Source of the DNA: Acidovorax delafieldii 2AN
Lineage (GTDB): Bacteria; Pseudomonadota; Gammaproteobacteria; Burkholderiales; Burkholderiaceae_C
DNA: 40,119 bases
NCBI RefSeq assembly: GCF_000175235.1
Contig: NZ_ACQT01000015.1
Coordinates: 1-40,119 of the forward strand
Direction: 5' to 3'
Part shown: positions 25,209-33,022 of the stretch, one piece after another
Layout: each line of letters begins with the position of its first letter
Position numbering within the stretch: position 1 is the stretch's first letter
Position numbers and translations under genes: made by a program
Notes under the pieces: generated by a model
Told to the model about the DNA's origin: nothing
The model's database searches: none
The model's input: the letters and a program-made list of their open reading frames with translations, nothing else

Positions 25209-26777
25209 TTAGCCGCGCAGCAGAGCCAGCACGCCCTGGGGCAGCTGGTTGGCCTGGGCCACCATCGCAGTGCCGGCCTGCTGCAGGATCTGGGCACGCG
25301 ACAGGTTGGCGGTTTCAGCCGCGAAGTCAGCGTCCTGAATACGGCTGCGCGATGCAGACATGTTTTCCGAGGTGCCTTGCAGGTTGTTCACCGTGGTTTC
25401 GAAGCGAGATTGCAGAGCACCGTAGGCGGCGCGCTGGCCGCTGATGGCCGAGATCGCTGCGTCCACGATAGCCAGCGTGCGGTTGGCGCCGTCCACCGTG
25501 CTTACGTCCATGTTCTGCACCGTTTGCATCTGGCTGGCAGTGGAAGTAGCAGCCAGGAGGAACCCGCCGGTCGCTCCACCCTTCGAGTCCACGGCACTGA
25601 AGGACTTGGAAGAATCCAGCGTGAGCTGGCCGGTGACCACCAAGTCATCGGTACCGAAGGCACCAGCGCCAGCCTTGCCGGCAATGCCCGCACCGGCGCC
25701 CGCCAAGGCCGTCTTTGCGGCATCCGCATTGGTGACGTCAATGGTATTGGCAGCCACCGAATCGTTAACGATTTTGATGTCATTGCCGGAGGCATTGGTC
25801 AGCACCAGTCCATCACCCTTGTCGTTGATGCGGGCCGTCACACCGGTTTTTGCAGCTGCATCGTTGAAGGCCTTGGCAGCGTCGCTGAGGCCGTCCGCAT
25901 TAACTTTGGTGCCCACCGTGAAGGAAATCGTCACCGCCTGGCCCGTGGCATTGTCGGAAGCCAGCTTCAGGGTGTAGGAATTGCCTGCACCCAGTCCGGA
26001 CAGACCCACTTCGGTGCGCGCCGTGGCGCTCACGCCAGTCTTTTCCGTTTGTGCATTCACTGCGGCAGCAGCGTCCTTGGCCGAAGCACCAGCAGCATAG
26101 TTTGCCACCGCGCTGCCGTAGGCGCCATTGACGGTGATGGTGCCCGCCGCTGCAATGCCTGACGAACCCACTTTGCCCTGCGCGGTGAGGGCACCTGCCG
26201 TGCTGCCCAGCGTCAGGTCGCCCGCGCCGCCCGTGGTCGTGGCCGCCGTGCCGCCAATGCGGTAGTTGCCATACGAGCTCGTGCTGAAGTTCGACGAAGT
26301 GGCCGTGATGGTCTGGTTGGCGTTGGCGCCCACCTGGAAGGCGGCGCTGGTGAACGAGCCATCCAGCAGCTTGCGGCCGTTGAATTCGGTGGTCTTGGCA
26401 ATGCGGTCCAGCTCGGAGGTGAGCTGATTCACTTCGGCGTTCAGGGCCTGGCGGTCGGAGGCGCTGTTGGTGGCATTGGCCGACTGCACGGCCAGTTCGC
26501 GAACGCGCTGCAGGATGTCGCCCGAGCTCTTGAGCGCGCCTTCAGCCGTTTGCGCCAGCGAAATGCCGTCATTGGCATTGCGCACGGCCTGGTTCAGGCC
26601 CTTGATCTGGCTGGTGAAACGCTCGGAAATGGCCAGGCCAGCGGCGTCGTCCTTGGCGCTGTTGATGCGCAGGCCCGACGACAGGCGCTGGATGGAGGTG
26701 TTGAGCGACCCTTGGCTGATGCCCAGGTTGCGCTGGGCGGTCAGGGAGGCGACGTTGGTATTGATGGTGGAAGCCAT
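25209..26777 (-). CDS. fliC: Flagellin A (FliC), minus strand
   Basis: Filament subunit, 522 residues. The conserved D0/D1 N-terminus ([47 protein letters not shown]) and C-terminus ([29 protein letters not shown]) flank an Ala/Gly/Thr-rich variable centre (about 165-400). AGGAG precedes the ATG at 26777. A good sigma-28 promoter lies 147 bp upstream at 26924-26950. It is divergent from a second flagellin of almost equal length; a tract of about 238 bp is nearly identical between them. Confidence 0.96.
   Translation of the reverse strand: MASTINTNVASLTAQRNLGISQGSLNTSIQRLSSGLRINSAKDDAAGLAISERFTSQIKGLNQAVRNANDGISLAQTAEGALKSSGDILQRVRELAVQSANATNSASDRQALNAEVNQLTSELDRIAKTTEFNGRKLLDGSFTSAAFQVGANANQTITATSSNFSTSSYGNYRIGGTAATTTGGAGDLTLGSTAGALTAQGKVGSSGIAAAGTITVNGAYGSAVANYAAGASAKDAAAAVNAQTEKTGVSATARTEVGLSGLGAGNSYTLKLASDNATGQAVTISFTVGTKVNADGLSDAAKAFNDAAAKTGVTARINDKGDGLVLTNASGNDIKIVNDSVAANTIDVTNADAAKTALAGAGAGIAGKAGAGAFGTDDLVVTGQLTLDSSKSFSAVDSKGGATGGFLLAATSTASQMQTVQNMDVSTVDGANRTLAIVDAAISAISGQRAAYGALQSRFETTVNNLQGTSENMSASRSRIQDADFAAETANLSRAQILQQAGTAMVAQANQLPQGVLALLRG
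26281..26518 (-). repeat. Inverted homology tract, flagellin A arm
   Basis: This segment of flagellin A matches 27369-27606 of flagellin B, in inverted orientation, with a single mismatch by eye (a synonymous T/C in the LLDG codon near 26362). Weaker but still high identity continues to about 26203. It encodes the D1 region and start of the variable centre. Confidence 0.85.
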
Positions 26778-27109
26778 TGCAAATCTCCTGAAAAGAACTC
26801 ACTGGATATGGCGTTGCCGCCAACTGGGCCCAGAACCGTCTGGCCGCAGGGTTCACAGCGCCCCAAGGGACCTCTGTTGAACGGCGGGTGTCACTTCTTG
26901 TTTCAAACGACCCGTTGTAGATGTTTTCGGGCTGTGCTTGGAAAACTTTAGGGGTGAATTCGCAGATTGGCCGGTTTTTGGGCCGCTTATCCAGCCAACA
27001 GGGCGACGGCGTCTCTCCACAATCGCTCCATCGTTCCCAAAAAGTCCGCCGGAGGGGTAGCGCTTGAGCCGGCAGAAATGTTTGTTTTCAGCCCTGCAGG
27101 AGTACCGCC
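26778..27109. other. Intergenic region between divergent flagellins
   Basis: 332 bp with no gene. It holds the sigma-28 promoter for flagellin A (26924-26950) and a ribosome site for each flagellin (AGGAG on both strands). I found no matching sigma-28 promoter facing flagellin B: the best -10-like hit, GCCGCTTA near 26982, has a poor -35. Confidence 0.7.
26924..26950 (-). promoter_or_regulatory. Sigma-28 (FliA) promoter for flagellin A
   Basis: On the minus strand, TAAAGTTT, an 11-bp spacer, then CCCGAAAA. The -35 is a perfect match to the FliA consensus and the -10 matches 6 of 8. The predicted 5' leader is about 140 nt. FliA itself is encoded at 37379-38095. Confidence 0.8.
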
Positions 27110-28675
27110 ATGGCATCGACGATCAACACGAATATCGCCTCCCTGACCGCCCAGCGCAACCTGGGCATCAGCCAATCTTCTCTCAACACCTCCATCCAGC
27201 GCCTGTCGTCGGGCCTGCGCATCAACAGCGCCAAGGACGATGCCGCCGGCCTGGCCATTTCCGAACGGTTCACGACCCAGATCCGGGGCATGACCCAGGC
27301 CGCACGCAACGCCAATGACGGCATTTCGCTGGCGCAAGTGGCCGAAGGCGCCCTCGGCGGCGCTGGCAACATCCTGCAGCGCGTTCGCGAACTGGCCGTG
27401 CAGTCGGCCAATGCCACCAACAGCGCCTCCGACCGCCAGGCCCTGAACGCCGAAGTGAATCAGCTCACCTCCGAGCTGGACCGCATTGCCAAGACCACCG
27501 AATTCAACGGCCGCAAGCTGCTGGACGGCTCGTTCACCAGCGCCGCCTTCCAGGTGGGCGCCAACGCCAACCAGACCATCACGGCCACTTCGTCGAACTT
27601 CAGCACGAACGCCTATGGCAACTACCGTATCGGCGGCACGGCGGCCACGACCACGGGCGGCGCGGGCGACCTGACGCTGGGCAGCACGCCCAATGCCGTG
27701 GTGGCGCAGGGCAAGGTGGGCGCATCGGGCATTACCGGTAGTACGTTGACCGTCAATGGCGCGTACGGCAGCGTCGGTATTCCCTATCCCGCCGGAGCTT
27801 CTGCCAAGGACATGGCGGCCCTCGTCAACGCGCAGACCGAGAAAACGGGCGTCAGTGCAAGCGCGCGCACCGAAATCGGCCTTTCTGGCCTGAGCCCGGC
27901 CACGTCGTACACCTTGAAAGTGGCTTCGGACAACGGCTCCGGCCAAGCGGTCACTGTTTCGTTCACCGTCGGCAGCCCACTGAACAACGACAGCCTGGGA
28001 GATGCCGCCAAAGCCTTCAACGACGCAGCCGCAAAGACCGGCGTAGTGGCACGGGTCAATGACACGGGCACGGGCCTCGTGTTGACGAATGCCGCTGGTA
28101 ACGACATCAAGATCGTTAACGACTCGGTGGCAGCCAATACCATCAATATCACCGATGCCGCAGGCGGCGCCTTGGTGGGTGGCGCCGGTGTGGGCATCGC
28201 GGGGCAGGCCGGTGCGGGCGTTTTTGGCACCAATGACATCGTGGTCACCGGCCAGCTCACTCTCGACTCCTCCAAATCGTTCAGCGCGGTCGATGGAGCA
28301 GGTGCAGCGGCGGGCGGCGGCTTTTTGAACGTTGCCGCCGCAGCCGGCAGCCAGATCCAGACGGTGCAGAACATGGATGTGAGCACGGTCGACGGCGCCA
28401 ACCGCACCCTGGCTATCGTGGATTCCGCCATCGCTGCCATCAGCGGCCAGCGCGCGAACTACGGCGCCCTGCAGTCGCGCTTTGAAACGGCCATTGCCAA
28501 CCTGAACGTGTCTTCGGAAAACATGTCGGCCGCCCGCAGCCGCATCCAGGACGCCGACTTTGCGGCGGAAACGGCCAATCTCTCGCGCACGCAGATCCTG
28601 CAGCAGGCCGGCACCGCGATGGTGGCCCAGGCCAACCAGATTCCGCAGGGCGTGCTGGCCCTGCTCAAGGGTTGA
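27110..28675 (+). CDS. fliC: Flagellin B (FliC paralogue), plus strand
   Basis: Filament subunit, 521 residues, divergent from flagellin A. It has the same D0/D1 ends ([69 protein letters not shown]) and a variable centre that differs from flagellin A mainly by substitutions. Many synonymous differences exist at the 3' end and in the first 250 bp, but almost none between 27369 and 27606. AGGAG precedes the ATG. A strong terminator follows at 28729. No sigma-28 promoter is visible upstream. Confidence 0.95.
   Translation: MASTINTNIASLTAQRNLGISQSSLNTSIQRLSSGLRINSAKDDAAGLAISERFTTQIRGMTQAARNANDGISLAQVAEGALGGAGNILQRVRELAVQSANATNSASDRQALNAEVNQLTSELDRIAKTTEFNGRKLLDGSFTSAAFQVGANANQTITATSSNFSTNAYGNYRIGGTAATTTGGAGDLTLGSTPNAVVAQGKVGASGITGSTLTVNGAYGSVGIPYPAGASAKDMAALVNAQTEKTGVSASARTEIGLSGLSPATSYTLKVASDNGSGQAVTVSFTVGSPLNNDSLGDAAKAFNDAAAKTGVVARVNDTGTGLVLTNAAGNDIKIVNDSVAANTINITDAAGGALVGGAGVGIAGQAGAGVFGTNDIVVTGQLTLDSSKSFSAVDGAGAAAGGGFLNVAAAAGSQIQTVQNMDVSTVDGANRTLAIVDSAIAAISGQRANYGALQSRFETAIANLNVSSENMSAARSRIQDADFAAETANLSRTQILQQAGTAMVAQANQIPQGVLALLKG
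27369..27606 (+). repeat. Inverted homology tract, flagellin B arm
   Basis: Partner of 26281-26518. One mismatch over about 238 bp, including third codon positions, against a background of frequent synonymous changes elsewhere in the pair. This points to recent gene conversion or recombination. Confidence 0.85.
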
Positions 28676-28728
28676 GCCCGCCCCTTTACTACAATAAAAA
28701 GAGCAATCGCCGCATACCCAACAAGGAC

Positions 28729-28753
28729 AAGAGGCCATTTTGGCCTCTTTTTT
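28729..28753 (+). terminator. Intrinsic terminator after flagellin B
   Basis: AAGAGGCCA at 28729-28737 pairs with TGGCCTCTT at 28741-28749 around a 3-base loop, and the stem runs into a T-tract of seven. A classic strong rho-independent terminator, 53 bp after the flagellin stop. Confidence 0.9.
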
Positions 28754-28796
28754 TGCTCCGATCCCCGCGCGCGCCATTCACTTGCCGGGTCCACGC

Positions 28797-28823
28797 TTCA
28801 TTTTCATCACAACGATCCGATAC
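28797..28823 (+). promoter_or_regulatory. Sigma-28-like promoter for motAB-cheYZ
   Basis: TTCATTTT, an 11-bp spacer, then TCCGATAC. Against TAAAGTTT-N11-GCCGATAA this is 5/8 and 6/8 with exact spacing, 56 bp before the motA start and after the flagellin terminator. Motor genes are usual sigma-28 targets, which supports it. Confidence 0.5.
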
Positions 28824-28879
28824 ATTTACCGTAGACGCCTTAACCTTTTGCCACCTCTTCGCTCACAGCCGCCAGCCCC

Positions 28880-29740
28880 ATGTTCGTCATCATTGGTTAC
28901 TTCATCACCTTCGGATGCGTCTTTGGCGTTTTCGTGGCCCATGGCGGCAATATCAAGGTTCTGCTGGAAGCACTGCCCTTTGAAATGATCACCATCGGCG
29001 GTGCGGCGTTGGGTTCGTTCATCGTGACCAACCAGACCAAGGTGCTCAAATCCACCATGGCGGTGCTGCCGCAGGTGTTCAAGGGCAACAAGTACACCAA
29101 GGCGCGCTACATGGAGCTGATGGCGATGCTCTATGACATCCTGCAGAAAGCCCGCAAGGAAGGCCTGATGGCCATCGAGAAGGATGTCGAGGCACCCGCC
29201 GAATCGGAGATATTCAAGAAATACCCGACCGTCGGCGGTGACCACCACGTGATCGAGTTCACCACCGACTACCTGCGCATGATGGTGTCGGGCAACCTCA
29301 ATTCGCACGAAATCGAGTCCCTCATGGACAGCGAGATCGAAACCCACCACCAAGAGGCGCACGCCCCCGTGGCCGCGCTGACCCGTCTGGCGGGCGCCCT
29401 GCCCGCCTTCGGTATCGTGGCGGCCGTGCTGGGCGTGGTGAACACGATGGGGTCGGTCGGGCAACCCCCTTCGGTGCTGGGCGGCATGATCGCCTCGGCC
29501 CTGGTGGGCACTTTCCTGGGGATTTTGCTGGCCTATGGCGCCGTCGAGCCCCTGGCGGGCCTGCTCGAGCAGAAGGCCGAGGACGCCGCCAAGGAACTTC
29601 ACTGCATCAAATCGACCTTGCTTGCCAGCATGCAGGGCTACAACCCGGCCACCGCCATTGAATTTGGCCGCAAGGTGCTTTTCTCGACCGAGCGCCCCAG
29701 CTTCTCCGAGCTGGAGGGGCATGTGAAGGGCAAGAAGTAG
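28880..29740 (+). CDS. motA: MotA, stator proton channel subunit
   Basis: Inner-membrane stator subunit that couples proton flow to rotation. 286 residues, the normal length. The N-terminus (FVIIGYFITFGCVFGVFVAHGG) is hydrophobic; a cytoplasmic loop with the charged ARKEGLMAIEKDVE segment follows, then LAGALPAFGIVAAVLGVVNTMG and GTFLGILLAYGAVEP, the conserved last two helices. The start codon has no strong ribosome site. motB follows after 12 bp. Confidence 0.97.
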   Translation: MFVIIGYFITFGCVFGVFVAHGGNIKVLLEALPFEMITIGGAALGSFIVTNQTKVLKSTMAVLPQVFKGNKYTKARYMELMAMLYDILQKARKEGLMAIEKDVEAPAESEIFKKYPTVGGDHHVIEFTTDYLRMMVSGNLNSHEIESLMDSEIETHHQEAHAPVAALTRLAGALPAFGIVAAVLGVVNTMGSVGQPPSVLGGMIASALVGTFLGILLAYGAVEPLAGLLEQKAEDAAKELHCIKSTLLASMQGYNPATAIEFGRKVLFSTERPSFSELEGHVKGKK

Positions 29741-29752
29741 GCCCGCATTGCC

Positions 29753-30685
29753 ATGGCAGAAAAGAAGCTCCAGCCCATCATCATCAAGCGGATCAAGAAG
29801 AGCGGCCATGCCGCTCATGGCGGCGCGTGGAAGATCGCCTATGCCGACTTCGTGACGGCCATGATGGCCTTCTTCCTGCTGATGTGGCTGCTGGGTTCTA
29901 CCGCCAAGGGCGAACTGCAGGGTATTGCCGCCTATTTCAACTCTCCGCTGAAGGTGGCCATGGTGGGCGGCGACGGGGCCGGCAACAGTTCCAGCGTGAT
30001 TCCAGGCGGGGGCAATGACCTGTCGAAGGTGCACGGCCAGGTACGGCGTTCCGACTCGGACCAGGACAAGGAGCGCCGCGCCAGCATCGACACCACGCGG
30101 GCAGAGCGTGCGAAACAGGATGCCGCCCGCATCAAGGCCCTGCAAGCCAAGATCGACGCCATGATCACGGAAAATCCGCGCCTGAACGAATACAAGTCGC
30201 AGATCCGCATCGACGTCACACCTGACGGCCTGCAGATCCAGATCGTGGACAACCAGAACCGCCCCATGTTCGACAGCGGCAGCGCGCTGGTGAAGCCCTA
30301 CATGCGCGACATTCTTCGCGAGATCGGGGCCGCGCTGGGCGGGGTTGAAAACCGCATCAGCCTGGCGGGACACACCGACGCTGCGCCCTACGGCAACAGC
30401 GACCGCGGCTACAGCAACTGGGAGTTGTCAGCAGACCGCGCCAACGCCTCCCGCCGCGAATTGGTTTCTGCAGGCATGCCAGACGCTAAACTGGGGCGCG
30501 TAGTAGGCTTGGCCGCCAGCGATCTGCTGGAACCCGACAATCCGCGCGCGCCAGCCAACCGGCGTATCACCATCACGGTTCTGACGCGCGAAGCCGAAGA
30601 GAGACTCATGGGCAAGGGCATTCCCGCCGTCACTTCCACGCAATTGCTGGAAGAAAAGCAGGAAAATCCCGTTTCCCGCAGGTAA
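29753..30685 (+). CDS. motB: MotB, stator peptidoglycan anchor
   Basis: 310 residues. One N-terminal membrane helix carries the proton-accepting Asp32 (AYADFVTAMMAFFLLMWLLG), which points to a proton-driven motor. A plug and linker region lead to a C-terminal OmpA-like peptidoglycan-binding domain (LAGHTDAAPYGN, NWELSADRANASRREL, NRRITITVLT). It partners MotA, encoded immediately upstream. Confidence 0.97.
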   Translation: MAEKKLQPIIIKRIKKSGHAAHGGAWKIAYADFVTAMMAFFLLMWLLGSTAKGELQGIAAYFNSPLKVAMVGGDGAGNSSSVIPGGGNDLSKVHGQVRRSDSDQDKERRASIDTTRAERAKQDAARIKALQAKIDAMITENPRLNEYKSQIRIDVTPDGLQIQIVDNQNRPMFDSGSALVKPYMRDILREIGAALGGVENRISLAGHTDAAPYGNSDRGYSNWELSADRANASRRELVSAGMPDAKLGRVVGLAASDLLEPDNPRAPANRRITITVLTREAEERLMGKGIPAVTSTQLLEEKQENPVSRR

Positions 30686-30757
30686 ACGTTACGACTTGTC
30701 ACAAAACCTGCATCCCATGACAATACATACAGCCAATTCCGACCGAAAGGGTCCCAC

Positions 30758-31144
30758 GTGACCACAGCCCTTCGCTTCTTGATCGTTGACGATTTTTCCA
30801 CCATGCGACGCATCGTTCGCAATCTGCTCAAGGAAAGCGGATTTGCCGACGCCGACGAGGCAGAAGACGGTGTTGCCGCGCTCAACAAATTGCGCAACAG
30901 CAAGTTCGACTTCGTCGTGACCGATATCAACATGCCTAACATGAACGGCTTTCAGTTGCTGGCGGAAATCAAGAAGGACGAAAAGCTCAAGCACCTGCCC
31001 GTCCTGATGGTGACGGCGGAAGCGCGCAAGGAAGACATCGTGGCCGCCGCCCAAGGAGGCGCGGCCGGCTACATCGTCAAGCCCTTCACCAAGGCCACCC
31101 TTGAGGAAAAGGTCACCCTGATTCTCAAGAAGATGGGGTTATGA
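30758..31144 (+). CDS. cheY: CheY, chemotaxis response regulator (second copy)
   Basis: Phosphorylated by CheA; binds FliM to change rotation. 128 residues from a GTG at 30758 with GAAAGGGT upstream. Acidic pair Asp11-Asp12, phospho-acceptor Asp56 ([13 protein letters not shown]), Thr86 (LMVTAEA), the Tyr of AAGYIVKPF and Lys108 are all present. It is far closer to enteric CheY than the copy at 7978-8340 and is followed, after 4 bp, by cheZ. Confidence 0.97.
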   Translation: MTTALRFLIVDDFSTMRRIVRNLLKESGFADADEAEDGVAALNKLRNSKFDFVVTDINMPNMNGFQLLAEIKKDEKLKHLPVLMVTAEARKEDIVAAAQGGAAGYIVKPFTKATLEEKVTLILKKMGL

Positions 31145-31148
31145 AACC

Positions 31149-31769
31149 ATGGCGTCTTCCGAAAATCCGCAGGTGGACTCTGCCGATGTGCACCACAAGA
31201 TCGGGCAACTGACTCGCCAGCTGCACGACTCCCTGAACGAACTGGGCTACGCTGAAAAACTGCGCGGCTCGATGGGCGAACTGCCCGACGCCCAGAGCCG
31301 GCTGTCGTACATCGCCCGCCTCACGGGTGAAGCCGCCGAAAAGGTGCTCAGCCGCGTGGAACTGGCCAAGGCGCAGCATGACTTCATTGCGGACGAGACG
31401 CGCCGGGTTGTCGCGTCCCTGGTGAAGGATCCCGTGGCTGCAGTGGCCAAGGGCGAGATCATGAACTTCCTCACCGATGTGGAGCGGGTCACGAAGGAGG
31501 CCGATGCCCATCTGACCGAGATCATGATGGCCCAGGATTTCCACGACCTTACCGGCCAGGTGATTGCCCGGGTGGTGAACCTTGCAGCCACCATCGAGGA
31601 GCAACTGGTGCAATTGCTCATCCAGACGGCCCCGCCAAGCGCTCCCTCGCCCCCCATTGAGGTTCCCCGCGAACATCTGGCCGGCCCTGTGGTGGACCCC
31701 GAGCACACCCCGGACATCGTCACCAACCAGTCGCAGGTGGACGACCTGCTGGCAAGCCTGGGTTTCTGA
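31149..31769 (+). CDS. cheZ: CheZ, CheY-P phosphatase
   Basis: Dephosphorylates CheY-P. 206 residues, long helical hairpin. The active-site motif is QDFHDLTGQVI with Asp133 and Gln137, and the C-terminal CheY-docking peptide DDLLASLGF is intact. It forms a pair with the cheY just upstream and ends before a terminator-like hairpin. A second, shorter DxxxQ protein is encoded at 8390-8836. Confidence 0.96.
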   Translation: MASSENPQVDSADVHHKIGQLTRQLHDSLNELGYAEKLRGSMGELPDAQSRLSYIARLTGEAAEKVLSRVELAKAQHDFIADETRRVVASLVKDPVAAVAKGEIMNFLTDVERVTKEADAHLTEIMMAQDFHDLTGQVIARVVNLAATIEEQLVQLLIQTAPPSAPSPPIEVPREHLAGPVVDPEHTPDIVTNQSQVDDLLASLGF

Positions 31770-31779
31770 CCCGCACCCA

Positions 31780-31815
31780 CCGATAAGCAGGCCCTGCGCA
31801 CTGCTTATCGGGCTT
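31780..31815 (+). terminator. Hairpin terminator after cheZ
   Basis: CCGATAAGCAG at 31780-31790 pairs with CTGCTTATCGG at 31801-31811 around a 10-base loop: an 11-bp perfect stem. The tail (GCTTTAGATTT) is only moderately U-rich, so termination may be partial, letting some transcripts read into flhB. Confidence 0.7.
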
Positions 31816-31840
31816 TAGATTTCCAGGTCGCTCACGACAA

Positions 31841-31865
31841 TGGCATGACACCAGCCGTCATGCCA
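31841..31865 (+). promoter_or_regulatory. Perfect inverted repeat at the flhB start
   Basis: TGGCATGAC at 31841-31849 and GTCATGCCA at 31857-31865 form a 9-bp perfect inverted repeat with a 7-base spacer. It ends two bases before the flhB ATG and takes up the place of the ribosome-binding site, where no Shine-Dalgarno sequence is seen. It could be a DNA operator or an RNA hairpin that limits flhB translation. Confidence 0.55.
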
Positions 31866-31867
31866 CC

Positions 31868-33022
31868 ATGGAATCCAGCCAAGAAAAAAGCCTACCCGCC
31901 ACCGAGCGAAAGCTCCAGAAGGCGCGTGAAGACGGCCAGGGTGCGCGTTCGCGGGATCTCTCCCATCTGGCCATCCTCGGGGCAGGGGCTGCATGCCTGT
32001 TGGTGCTGACCCCCCAGCTCATGGAGCACATGCAAAGGGCCTTGGGCCAGCAGCTCAGATTCGACTCATCCACCGTGATGGCGCCCGCCAGCATGCTCAC
32101 ACGCCTCAAGGACATGGTGATGGTGGGCCTGGTGGCAAGCGCTGTGTTCGCAGTTCTGACCAGCGGCGCGGCACTGATCAGTGCGATCGGCGCGGGGGGC
32201 TGGATCTTCAGCGCCAAGCCCATCACGCCGCAATTCAACCGTCTGAACCCGATCTCTGGCGCCGCCAACCTGTTTTCGAAACAGCAAATGGCCAATGTGG
32301 CCAAGATGGTGCTGATGACCGCGATCCTCTCGTTCGTGGCCTGGAAATTCATGGGCAACAGCATCGATAGCATGGCCATGCTGGTGCTGCAGCCCTCGCC
32401 ACTGGCGCTGCGCCACGTTGCGCAATGGCTGACATCCGGCGCCAGCCTGCTGCTGCTGGTGGTGTTTCTCGCAGCCGTGATCGACGTGCCGCTGCAGGCC
32501 TACTTCTTCAAGTCGCGCCTCAAGATGTCGCACGAGGAGGTCAAGCAGGAGCACAAGGAGTCGGATGGCAACCCCCATACCAAGGGCCGCATCCGCCAGC
32601 GCCAGCGCGAAATGGCCGACCGCGCCAGCGTGGGCGCCGTGCCCAAAGCCGATTTCGTGGTGATGAACCCCACGCACTATGCCGTCGCATTGAAATACGA
32701 CGACAAGACCATGAGCGCACCACAGGTGATCGCCCGTGGCACCGACCTGATTGCATTCAAGATCCGCGACTTGGCAGGCGCGCACGGAATTCCTGTGCTG
32801 CAGTCGCCCATGCTGGCGCGCGCGTTGTATGCGCACGCCGAACTCGACCAGGCCATTCCCGCCACGCTGTACACGGCGGTGGCCCAGGTCCTGGCGTACG
32901 TCTATCGCCTCAAGGCCGCGATGCGTGGAGAGGGCAAGATGCCCGACGCGCTGGTGCAGCCCCACGTTCCCCCTGAACTCGACCCGTTGAACCGGGTGGC
33001 TCCGCAAGGCACCGCCGTATGA
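31868..33022 (+). CDS. flhB: FlhB, export substrate-specificity switch
   Basis: Export-gate protein whose autocleavage switches export from hook to filament. 384 residues: four membrane helices (about 35-205) and a cytoplasmic domain with the self-cleavage site NPTH at 267-270, in VVMNPTHYAVALKYDD. The basic linker (QRQREMADR) and GHIP-type region (GIPVLQSPMLARALY) are normal. It opens the flhB-flhA-flhF-flhG-fliA operon; its stop overlaps the flhA start by four bases. Confidence 0.97.
   Translation: MESSQEKSLPATERKLQKAREDGQGARSRDLSHLAILGAGAACLLVLTPQLMEHMQRALGQQLRFDSSTVMAPASMLTRLKDMVMVGLVASAVFAVLTSGAALISAIGAGGWIFSAKPITPQFNRLNPISGAANLFSKQQMANVAKMVLMTAILSFVAWKFMGNSIDSMAMLVLQPSPLALRHVAQWLTSGASLLLLVVFLAAVIDVPLQAYFFKSRLKMSHEEVKQEHKESDGNPHTKGRIRQRQREMADRASVGAVPKADFVVMNPTHYAVALKYDDKTMSAPQVIARGTDLIAFKIRDLAGAHGIPVLQSPMLARALYAHAELDQAIPATLYTAVAQVLAYVYRLKAAMRGEGKMPDALVQPHVPPELDPLNRVAPQGTAV

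Noticed and set aside
26961-26990. A sigma-54-like TTGGCCGG...TTGGG element before flagellin B
   Set aside because: The required GG-N10-GC spacing is not met.
26987-28777. A 596-codon open frame on the minus strand, opposite flagellin B
   Set aside because: Gly/Arg/His-rich mirror frame; flagellin on the plus strand is certain.
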